29,574 bases of DNA from DATBFG01 sp036558645 (GTDB taxonomy: Bacteria; Acidobacteriota; Terriglobia; Terriglobales; Acidobacteriaceae). Where the stretch lies: positions 1 through 29,574 of the forward strand of contig DATBFG010000037.1 in NCBI GenBank assembly GCA_036558645.1, in the 5' to 3' direction. Within the stretch, counting starts at the first letter, position 1. Each line of letters opens with the position of its first letter. The notes under the pieces were generated by a model. The model had not been told where the DNA came from. It made no database searches and saw only the letters and a list, made by a program, of their open reading frames with translations. This document shows, in pieces, positions 8,569 to 15,058 of the stretch. Position numbers and translations under genes: made by a program.

Positions 8569-9690
8569 CTACCGTAGGTCGGCGCTCTCGGGGTTGTATA
8601 GGAAATGAAATCGCAAGGCGAGGTACTGGCCACCGAATTCCTTGGGAAGCGGAGGGAACGGGTTGGAAGCCGTGATTCCGCCGTAGGCAGCGCGATCCAA
8701 TGCGACATCTCCCGAGCTGTTTACGAATCGCAACCCTGCCACTTTTCCATCTTTCAGGATGGCAAATTCGATCGATACTTTGCCCTTTTTCATGATGGGC
8801 GCTCGGGCGACCTCTGGGATCAGGTTGTACCAGTTTGCGCGGACATCGTGCAGCACGCGAGCAAGGTACGGACCGAAGTCGACACCCATCGTGTCGCTCA
8901 GCACGTCGAGTTCGCCCACCGCTTTAGACGCTGCTCGCCCTTGGCCTAGCCCGTAATCGCCGCCTTCGCCGCCGTACCCGCCTCCCCGATTGGCTAACGC
9001 TGCCCGGGCAGCTTCTTCAATAGCCGAACCCGCAGACATACTGGGAGTTGAGAAGCTGGGTTTTGGACTGCCCATCGGAGGCGCATTCAGCTTCGCCATC
9101 TGATTCTGATCCGTTGCGGGAGGTGCGGGCGCCTGTTGCTGTGGCTGCGATTGCTGCGGCACCTGCGCGCTTTGTGGCGGAGACGCCGGGCTGGGCGGGG
9201 CGGGCTGTTGTGCGGGCGGGCCACTGGGACCCGGAGTTCCCGGCCGCGAGCTATCCAGAATCTTTTTCAGTTCCTTGCGGTCAAGCTGCGGAGACTTTGA
9301 CTGAGCGACCCGATCTTTGTCCGAAATGACATTGGCGTCCGGCCGCTTTGTGATCTTCTGCGCGTCCGGTGGAAGCTCCAGGTACGTCATTTCCTTTTCC
9401 CGCTGATCCAAAGGAGAGACCACCATGACAGCTTGCCGTGGCATCAGGTTCATGAACCTATCTGAATTCACAAGCAGAATGACAATTGTCAGGTGAACGA
9501 TCACCGACAGCCAGAACGCTTCCCTCATGCGGGACCGGGAAAGGTCGTCCTGTAATTGGATCAGGAGTGCAGGTACATCATGCATCTCCCGGTATGCCTG
9601 TTCCCAATGCTGCGGATCATACAGGTCACCGCCATCCGGGTGGGCCGGAAGAGGGGCTGGCTGGGTTGGCGGAATTTGTGTGGTCGACAT
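8569..9690 (-). CDS. TonB-like energy transducer family protein
   Basis: 373 residues. A cytoplasmic N-terminus of about 57 residues is followed by one membrane anchor (about 58-76). A long periplasmic linker very rich in Pro, Gln and Ser (about 146-205) and a Gly-rich stretch come next. The C-terminal domain (about 275-373, including KKGKVSIEFAILKDGKV and DRAAYGGITASNPFPPLP) has the TonB/TolA C-terminal pattern. Such proteins usually couple inner-membrane energy to outer-membrane receptors, or act as TolA-like envelope proteins. No exbB/exbD or receptor gene is adjacent, so the partner is unknown. It follows the Gfo/Idh/MocA gene on the same strand after 274 bases. Confidence 0.85.
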   Translation of the reverse strand: MSTTQIPPTQPAPLPAHPDGGDLYDPQHWEQAYREMHDVPALLIQLQDDLSRSRMREAFWLSVIVHLTIVILLVNSDRFMNLMPRQAVMVVSPLDQREKEMTYLELPPDAQKITKRPDANVISDKDRVAQSKSPQLDRKELKKILDSSRPGTPGPSGPPAQQPAPPSPASPPQSAQVPQQSQPQQQAPAPPATDQNQMAKLNAPPMGSPKPSFSTPSMSAGSAIEEAARAALANRGGGYGGEGGDYGLGQGRAASKAVGELDVLSDTMGVDFGPYLARVLHDVRANWYNLIPEVARAPIMKKGKVSIEFAILKDGKVAGLRFVNSSGDVALDRAAYGGITASNPFPPLPKEFGGQYLALRFHFLYNPESADLR

Positions 9691-9964
9691 CGACTGCTGG
9701 CCTAGCGCTCAGACACGGGCAACAACCTCAACCAAAAAAACAAGTTACCCCACGATGACCCGCATAGAGCTTCGCTGCGCAGTCCCCCGGGTTTGCTGGC
9801 GAGTCGCGGCCAATATTCCTATTCTCGCATCTTTCCAGACCTGCTGCGAAGTCTGAAAGTATGAACACCACAAATTTGGATGCCGCCAAGCGACACTGAG
9901 GGTAAGACTTATTCGATTTCCTGCCTATTACAATTCTTTACAGGGGTGCTATGGAAACCTCGGT
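9691..9964. other. intergenic region without recognised features
   Basis: This lies between two minus-strand genes. A run of seven T on the minus strand occurs near 9737-9743 without a stem in front of it. No gene or confident promoter was seen. Confidence 0.4.
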
Positions 9965-10981
9965 TCACGGCATCTGTAATTTTTCGAGTTGGACCCGCTT
10001 TCCGTGCGCTTCGATTGTCGAGGCGATGTCGAGGGCCAAATGCAGGGCCTTGCGCCCGTCCTCGAGTGAAACCAGCGGTCGTGACCGCTGCTGGACTGCC
10101 TCCAGAAACGCCTTCAGCTCAGCATGCAGCGGCTCTTCCGCTACGATCGAAGGCTTCCCAACCTTGATTTGCGGATTTACCGATGGCATTCCCCCTTCCT
10201 TGCCGTTTTCACCAACGCTGAATACAAGTACATCCTGGCGTCCGTAATCGATTGAAATATATTGCTTAGGCTGAAAAAACCGCAGTTTCCTGACCCTTTC
10301 AGTCGAGACCCTGCTTGCGGTGAAATTTGCCACGCAACCGGACTGGAACTCCATCCGGACATTCGCGATGTCCACCCTCGGCGAAAGAATCGGTAATCCT
10401 ACCGCGCGGATCTCCTTGACCGGCGAATTTACAAAAGCGCTGACCACATCAAGGTCATGGATCATGAGATCAAGGACTACGTCTACATCGAGCGATCGAG
10501 GCGTAAACACACTGAGGCGGTGTACCTCGAAAAACATAGGTTGCGTAATCAGCGGAATGGTCGCGCGCACTGCGGGATTGAAGCGCTCCAGTTGCCCAAC
10601 TTGCCCGATCCTGCCGTTTTCTTGCGCGATGGCGACAAGCTCGTCCGCTTCGGCGACGCTGGCTGCGAGCGGCTTCTCAATCAAGACATCGACTCCCGCC
10701 AGCATCAGCGTACGAGCCGTCTCAAGGTGATGAACTGTCGGCACCGCCACCGATGCCGCCCGAATGTCCGGACAGATTTTTACAAGCTGCTCAACCGAAG
10801 CGAACGCCTGCGCGCTGTACTCCCGTGCCACTGCCTCGGCTCTGCCAACGTCAGCATCGACCACTGCCTTGAGGATTACTGACGCGCCCTCTTTTCCCAG
10901 TTGTTGGTACACTCGCGCGTGATTGCGTCCGAAGGCGCCCACACCTACGACAGCTACAGGAATGCGTTTTTCTGAGGTCAA
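9965..10981 (-). CDS. Gfo/Idh/MocA family NAD(P)-dependent oxidoreductase
   Basis: 338 residues. The N-terminal Rossmann domain has GVGAFG at 13-18 and the family signature EKPLA at 102-106. Then follow the C-terminal alpha/beta domain and the MIHDLD segment that carries the usual active-site His. These enzymes oxidise or reduce sugars and cyclitols. The segment GQLERFNPAV resembles the subgroup annotated as UDP-N-acetylglucosamine 3-dehydrogenase (GnnA) in lipid A modification, but no lpx or gnnB gene is seen here, so that role is only a suggestion. The frame opens with TTG at 10981 without an obvious ribosome-binding site. It lies 102 bases downstream of the sigma-54 activator gene on the same strand. 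Confidence 0.88.
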   Translation of the reverse strand: MTSEKRIPVAVVGVGAFGRNHARVYQQLGKEGASVILKAVVDADVGRAEAVAREYSAQAFASVEQLVKICPDIRAASVAVPTVHHLETARTLMLAGVDVLIEKPLAASVAEADELVAIAQENGRIGQVGQLERFNPAVRATIPLITQPMFFEVHRLSVFTPRSLDVDVVLDLMIHDLDVVSAFVNSPVKEIRAVGLPILSPRVDIANVRMEFQSGCVANFTASRVSTERVRKLRFFQPKQYISIDYGRQDVLVFSVGENGKEGGMPSVNPQIKVGKPSIVAEEPLHAELKAFLEAVQQRSRPLVSLEDGRKALHLALDIASTIEAHGKRVQLEKLQMP

Positions 10982-11083
10982 AAGTGTGATACCGGTCCGG
11001 CTGGTTGCCGGAAAGGTCGATTAAATCACAAAGGCCCTGAACACTCCTCTATGTCGTTAGTATCCAGGTTGAGTTAGTCGAAG

Positions 11084-12481
11084 TTATTTGCTCGAACCAG
11101 ACGACTGAGAAGGCATTTCCGCAGTGGCTCTGCTGAGCAGCCACTGCTGAAGTTCGCGCTGCAAGGCAGGGTGGATTTCTACAATGCTGAGTCCCGCTAA
11201 ACCTTCAGGTCCGCTCCAAGCCAGCTTCATCTTTGCCTCAATGGGATTCGGCAGGTCTGGCAGTGTGAAAGAGCATTCAACACTGGAACCGTGCGCCAGC
11301 GGAACGGAAGACTGTATGGCGAGACCTCCAGAACTGATGTTCACCGTCTTCGCCTGAATCTCCTGCCCGTCGACGAGCAGGATAACCGGAATTTCCACCA
11401 TAGCGCGGAAGTAGCGTTCCTGCTGAGCCGCGCTGGAGTCGCCCGTCTTCGACGCAGCTTCATCTTCGCGCCGATACTTGAGCAGTTTGCGGCGAAGTGT
11501 GCGGCTGGAGATCCCCAGCTGCTGCGCGGCTTTCACTTGGCTTCCACCGGCCTGGGAGAGTGCTTGCAGGATCATCTGCTTTTCCATCTCGTTCAAGTTG
11601 CCCTGAAATGGAGCACCCGCGTCTGCTTCTTGGATTGCACAAATGCCAGCTGGCAAGTCCGAAGCTCGCAACTGTTGCAGTCCCGGCTTAATCTGGATAG
11701 AGGCCCGGAATATCACGTTCTTCAACTCACGGACGTTTCCGGGCCAGCCATAACGCACTAATGCCTGTATCGCATCATCGCTGAACTTGGCCTGTGGATG
11801 GGTTTCACGCAAAAAGTGCTCTGCCAGGGCCACAATGTCGTCGCGGCGTTCTCGCAAGGGCGGCACTTTAAGCTGAAACTGGGTGAGCCGGTGATAAAGA
11901 TCTCGGCGGAACTTTCCCGCCCGCACTTCCTCCTCAAGGTTACGGTTGGTCGCCGCAATGATCCTGACATTGACGGCTACTTTGCGGCTTCCGCCCAGCC
12001 GGTAATACGGCACTCCATCAAGCACACGTAGAAGCTTGGCCTGAATCTTGCCGTCCAGCTCTCCGATCTCGTCCAGCATCAGGGTTCCCTGATCTGCAAG
12101 TTCGAAGAGACCCGGCTTCGTAGCGTCGGCCCCGCTGAATGCCCCTTTCTCATAGCCGAACAACTCGCTCTCCACAAGGTGCTCCGGCAGGGCTGCACAG
12201 TTGACGTCCACGTAAGCTTTGCCACAGCGAAGGGAATGCTGGTGGATGGATTTAGCAATAACTTCCTTGCCGGCTCCAGTTTCGCCCACGATGAGGACAG
12301 CCGCATCGTGGCGTGCGACGCGTTCCACCATGGCCATAAGCTTGCGCATCACTTCGCTGCGCACCACGGCCTTGCTACCGTCCACCAGTTGCATCTCAAC
12401 AGCCGGCTTCATAAGCAGAGCAGGAAATCGCCCGCCTTCCGACATCGGCGGATAAACCACTCCCCCGCACTGGTTTAGCAC
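11084..12481 (-). CDS. sigma-54 activator with C-terminal PilZ domain
   Basis: 465 residues from GTG 12481; an in-frame ATG at residue 13 is an alternative and neither has a good ribosome-binding site. There is no N-terminal receiver or GAF domain. The AAA+ domain has Walker A GETGAGKE (66-73), the sigma-54 contact loop as GAFSGA (113-118; consensus GAFTGA), Walker B TLMLDE (133-138) and FRRDLYHRL (191-199). A Fis-type helix-turn-helix lies at about 312-336. Residues about 352-455 form a PilZ domain, an unusual addition after the DNA-binding domain. Its second motif NISSGG (381-386) is intact, but the first reads ERYFR (355-359), so the first Arg of RxxxR is replaced by Glu. It probably drives sigma-54 promoters, plausibly the one ahead of the subtilase gene. 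Confidence 0.92.
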   Translation of the reverse strand: MLNQCGGVVYPPMSEGGRFPALLMKPAVEMQLVDGSKAVVRSEVMRKLMAMVERVARHDAAVLIVGETGAGKEVIAKSIHQHSLRCGKAYVDVNCAALPEHLVESELFGYEKGAFSGADATKPGLFELADQGTLMLDEIGELDGKIQAKLLRVLDGVPYYRLGGSRKVAVNVRIIAATNRNLEEEVRAGKFRRDLYHRLTQFQLKVPPLRERRDDIVALAEHFLRETHPQAKFSDDAIQALVRYGWPGNVRELKNVIFRASIQIKPGLQQLRASDLPAGICAIQEADAGAPFQGNLNEMEKQMILQALSQAGGSQVKAAQQLGISSRTLRRKLLKYRREDEAASKTGDSSAAQQERYFRAMVEIPVILLVDGQEIQAKTVNISSGGLAIQSSVPLAHGSSVECSFTLPDLPNPIEAKMKLAWSGPEGLAGLSIVEIHPALQRELQQWLLSRATAEMPSQSSGSSK

Positions 12482-12637
12482 GTTGCTGGACGGGAACGAA
12501 GATTACTTCAGTTTTAGGTGAGTTGAAACAACGACTCTTGGAAAGTTACGACGATCCGGTTGGCTGGGAACCACCGTGCGGCCGGCTTCGGCCACCACTT
12601 GCGTTCGCAGCCAGGTTTCGCTTCCGCGATGCCTTGA
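12482..12637. other. gap between microprotein A and the sigma-54 activator gene
   Basis: No gene was seen. A short GC hairpin GGCCG-GCTT-CGGCC lies at 12580-12593 with no T-run on either side, so it is not a standard terminator. Confidence 0.4.
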
Positions 12638-12739
12638 TTAATTACCCCACACCGCTGATGCGCTCGAAAGGACTTGCATCATGAGGATAACAACCGTTAT
12701 GAGTAGCACCAGTCTTGCAGGTTTTACCATTTTCTTCAT
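12638..12739 (-). CDS. microprotein A: 33-residue signal-peptide-like protein ending in ASAVWGN
   Basis: Short open frame with an unusually good ribosome-binding site, GGAGGTAA, five bases before the ATG. The product has a basic start (MKKMVKPAR), a hydrophobic core of about 14 residues and a signal peptidase I-type ending SSASA, followed only by VWGN and the stop. If cleaved after ASA, the released product would be the tetrapeptide VWGN. It is the same length as microprotein B and shares the last seven residues exactly. Those 21 bases differ at three positions, all synonymous, which suggests selection on the peptide. The neighbouring subtilase carries many VWG repeats. Function unknown; an uncleaved membrane microprotein is the main alternative. 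Confidence 0.78.
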   Translation of the reverse strand: MKKMVKPARLVLLITVVILMMQVLSSASAVWGN

Positions 12740-12780
12740 TGCTCTTACCTCCAAATCAGGTTAGGAATTGAAAAATCGCT

Positions 12781-12882
12781 CTAGTTGCCCCACACCGCCG
12801 ATGCGTTACCCGCGATCGCCAGTAGAAGGACGATTCCCGGAACCAGCAATCCATAAAACAATCTCTTAGCTCTTTTGCTCAT
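12781..12882 (-). CDS. microprotein B: 33-residue signal-peptide-like protein ending in ASAVWGN
   Basis: Starts 60 bases downstream of the subtilase stop, with GAGGAGAG ending four bases before the ATG. The product has a basic start (MSKRAKR), a hydrophobic core around residues 10-24 and the ending GNASAVWGN. A signal peptidase cut after ASA would leave VWGN. The stop of B is 41 bases from the start of microprotein A, in the same orientation. Outside the last seven residues the two align only at scattered positions (M1, K3, K6, L12, L13, L19), so this is not a very recent duplication. Likely co-transcribed with the subtilase. Function unknown. Confidence 0.78.
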   Translation of the reverse strand: MSKRAKRLFYGLLVPGIVLLLAIAGNASAVWGN

Positions 12883-12942
12883 CGCACTCTCCTCGATAGA
12901 TAATCTTGAAAGCTGTTGTTGTGTTTGGAGTCGATTTCGAGA

Positions 12943-14751
12943 CTATTCTTCTCCGTCGTCGTCGCCGACTCCATCGACGGACTGAGCATCATTCGCGTCC
13001 GTTGCCGCGACCAGGTCACCCCATACCACCGAGCTCCCCCAGATCACGCTGCAGCCATCCAAGGTACTGTTGCCCCAGACAACTGAATTCCCCCAAACCA
13101 CTGAGGTTCCGCTTAGAAGCGCGTTGCCCCAAACGACCGAACTGCCCCAGATTACAGAACTGGCCCAAACCGCTGAGTTGTCAGCCCGGAGAAACACGTT
13201 CCCATTAGCATCCCGTGCCGCAACTGGGGACATAGCGGTTCCAACCACAGCGTCATGATTGGCAAGTGCCGAAGGGACGTCCAAGTAGCCTGCCCCGATG
13301 GCGAAGATGTCGTACTGGTAGTCCATGGCAATGCCATTCACAAAGAAACGGTCATACTGCGGAAATAATTTGTAGGCGGACTTCATCAGTCTCGCCTTGA
13401 CCGTATCCGGTGTAAGGCTCGGTTCCTGGTCCAGCAGAAGTGCGACAGCTCCACTCACCACTGGAGTTGCCATGCTGGTGCCGCTCAGCTTTATGTATTT
13501 CCGCGAGCTTCCCGAACTGGCACCGTAGGTGACAGGCAATACTTCGTCTTGCGGAAATTCATCATCCAGCTTGCTTCCCGCAACCATCAACGATGCCATC
13601 TTGTTACCAGGTGCAACGAGATCAGGTTTCACGACATGGTCGACGAGGGTTGGCCCCTTTGAGCTGTAGCTGGCAATTCGATCGTCCGAGCGATCAGCAG
13701 TGGACATCGTGTTCATCGCGCCCACGGTGATGACGTAAGGATCATTTCCAGGAGCGGCTATCATGCCGTAGCCCTTGGTATGCAGGGAATTGTCACGCCC
13801 CCAATTTCCGGCTGCGACCACAACCACGATCCCTGCCTTCCACGCCGACTCTACCGCTTGGCAGAGCGGATCCTGCTTGTAGCTTTCATAAACTCGCCGT
13901 CCCAGGGACAAGTTGATGACCCGAATGTTGTACTTGCTCTTCAGATCGATTGCGCGCTGAATGGCGTTGATCACATTCGAGTCTTTGCCCGCGCCGTTGT
14001 TGTCGAGAACCTTGAGATTTACCAGGCGCACGTTCGGTGCAACGCCGTAAATAGCCTTGGGATTGTTTAACCCACCTGACATCTGTGCGCTACCTGCCAG
14101 AATGCCGGCTACGTGAGTGCCGTGTCCATACCCGTCGGTGGTGTCATTGCCTCCAACAAAACTCTCGCTGTAGATCACGCGCGATGCACCCGTCGCAGAA
14201 TCGTGCAGGTCAGGATGATCGCTGATTCCACTGTCGATCACCGCTACGGTAACCCCGGTTCCGTTCAAACCATATCTCAACGCGACATCGGATCCGACCG
14301 TCTCCTCGGCGTGATCGGAAGAAATCTGTACGGGCCGGTCGGGCGAAATGTAGGCCACGTTGGGATCGTTTGCCAGAGCCCTCAGCTCGCTGAGCTTCAT
14401 CTGAAACATCCCACCGCGAACCGCTCCCAGGAACCTACCCTTCGGGCCTCCTTGCCCCATGCTCTGCAGACGGCTGGCCGTAGGTGCGGTCTTGAACTGC
14501 ACGATGACCGGAACTCGTGGCTCTGCACTTACCCCAGAGCGGAAACGACCAACCATCGCCGAGAGCTCAGGCGACAGTCTGCCTATGGAGACCTTTTCCG
14601 TCCTCTCCTCGCCCTGGACCGAGTGCCCTTTTACCTGGGCTGACGCCGGCATCATAGCGAGCGCGACGGCGATCAATGAGCCTAGGAAAACTGCCGGAGC
14701 AGACTTACGGCCCCGCTTTCGTTGCCTTGTTTGCTCTCTCACGACTGTCAT
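12943..14751 (-). CDS. secreted subtilisin-like serine protease (S8) with VWG-repeat tail
   Basis: 602 residues from ATG 14751, which has GAGG five bases upstream. An ATG at 14811 is also in frame but overlaps the predicted promoter. A Sec-type signal peptide ends about residue 39 (MMPASA|Q). An I9-like propeptide region follows (about 60-140). The catalytic triad is Asp173 (VAVIDSG), His210 (GHGTHVAG) and Ser426 (GTSMATP), with oxyanion Asn316 (AAGNWG), so it should be an active protease. Residues about 528-579 are a low-complexity array of VWG(N/S/D/A) units, then a short acidic tail ending DDDGEE. The final residues match no anchor signal. It is the first gene of a same-strand run with two VWGN microproteins and a sigma-54 activator. 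Confidence 0.93.
   Translation of the reverse strand: MTVVREQTRQRKRGRKSAPAVFLGSLIAVALAMMPASAQVKGHSVQGEERTEKVSIGRLSPELSAMVGRFRSGVSAEPRVPVIVQFKTAPTASRLQSMGQGGPKGRFLGAVRGGMFQMKLSELRALANDPNVAYISPDRPVQISSDHAEETVGSDVALRYGLNGTGVTVAVIDSGISDHPDLHDSATGASRVIYSESFVGGNDTTDGYGHGTHVAGILAGSAQMSGGLNNPKAIYGVAPNVRLVNLKVLDNNGAGKDSNVINAIQRAIDLKSKYNIRVINLSLGRRVYESYKQDPLCQAVESAWKAGIVVVVAAGNWGRDNSLHTKGYGMIAAPGNDPYVITVGAMNTMSTADRSDDRIASYSSKGPTLVDHVVKPDLVAPGNKMASLMVAGSKLDDEFPQDEVLPVTYGASSGSSRKYIKLSGTSMATPVVSGAVALLLDQEPSLTPDTVKARLMKSAYKLFPQYDRFFVNGIAMDYQYDIFAIGAGYLDVPSALANHDAVVGTAMSPVAARDANGNVFLRADNSAVWASSVIWGSSVVWGNALLSGTSVVWGNSVVWGNSTLDGCSVIWGSSVVWGDLVAATDANDAQSVDGVGDDDGEE
13015..13170 (-). repeat. VWG-repeat coding array at the subtilase C-terminus
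   Basis: It encodes about seven irregular copies of a unit S-V-(V/I)-W-G-(N/S/D), such as SVVWGN, SVIWGS and SVVWGD, with spacers of 0 to 7 residues. The unit overlaps the VWGN ending of both downstream microproteins. Possible roles are a short beta-strand stack or a ligand-binding tail; neither is established. Confidence 0.8.
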
Positions 14752-14794
14752 CTCTCCCTCACGGCTGGGGGACTCCGATTCGCAACCAGGTAGG

Positions 14795-14810
14795 TGCAAG
14801 TGCCTCGCCA
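14795..14810 (-). promoter_or_regulatory. putative sigma-54 (-24/-12) promoter of the subtilase gene
   Basis: The minus strand reads TGGC-N7-TTGCA, with GG at 14809-14808, exactly ten bases, then GC at 14797-14796, as in the RpoN consensus TGGCAC-N5-TTGCA. Predicted transcription start near 14784, about 33 bases before ATG 14751. A competing sigma-70 reading uses TTGACA at 14838-14843, but it has a poor -10 element. Confidence 0.6.
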
Positions 14811-14875
14811 TCGGTAAGATTCACTAAAGTTGTTTACTGTCAATAATTTAGATCAAGATGAGGGAGTGGCCTGTT

Positions 14876-14888
14876 GGACACTTTGTCC
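14876..14888. promoter_or_regulatory. palindrome GGACA-N3-TGTCC, proximal copy (candidate activator site)
   Basis: A perfect inverted repeat centred at about -98 from the predicted sigma-54 transcription start, a usual distance for a sigma-54 activator binding site. An identical palindrome lies 94 bases further upstream, about nine helical turns, so both would be on the same DNA face. Confidence 0.55.
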
Positions 14889-14969
14889 GCTGTCAGCTGG
14901 ACTCGAATGCTCCGAGAGAGGGCGTAAACCAAATGAAACCAAAAACTTAACCGTACCTACCCGCCCCCC

Positions 14970-14982
14970 GGACACCCTGTCC
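14970..14982. promoter_or_regulatory. palindrome GGACA-N3-TGTCC, distal copy (candidate activator site)
   Basis: Second copy with the same arms but spacer CCC instead of CTT. It is centred at about -192 from the predicted subtilase start and about 80 bases before the GTG of the divergent HD-GYP/GGDEF gene, so it could serve either gene. The matching Fis-type activator is probably the one encoded at 11084-12481 (inference). Confidence 0.55.
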
Positions 14983-15058
14983 TACCTCCAATCAGGTACT
15001 GCGGCGCGCTCGGTGCGTTACCAAAGTTTGGGGAAATGTCCCGTAAGTTGTTGTTCAC

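Noticed and set aside
9741..9760. A third possible S-W-G-N coding stretch on the minus strand near the TonB-like gene
   Set aside because: There is no start codon or ribosome-binding site in that frame, no signal-peptide pattern, and the frame continues past the motif.
14809..14843. Sigma-70 promoter reading with TTGACA as -35 for the subtilase
   Set aside because: The best -10 at 17 bases spacing (ATCTTA) fits poorly, while the -24/-12 match nearby keeps exact spacing; kept only as an alternative.
15003..15016. GG-N10-GC on the plus strand before the HD-GYP/GGDEF/PilZ gene
   Set aside because: Only the four core bases match a sigma-54 promoter (CGGC...GTGCG), which is expected by chance in GC-rich DNA.
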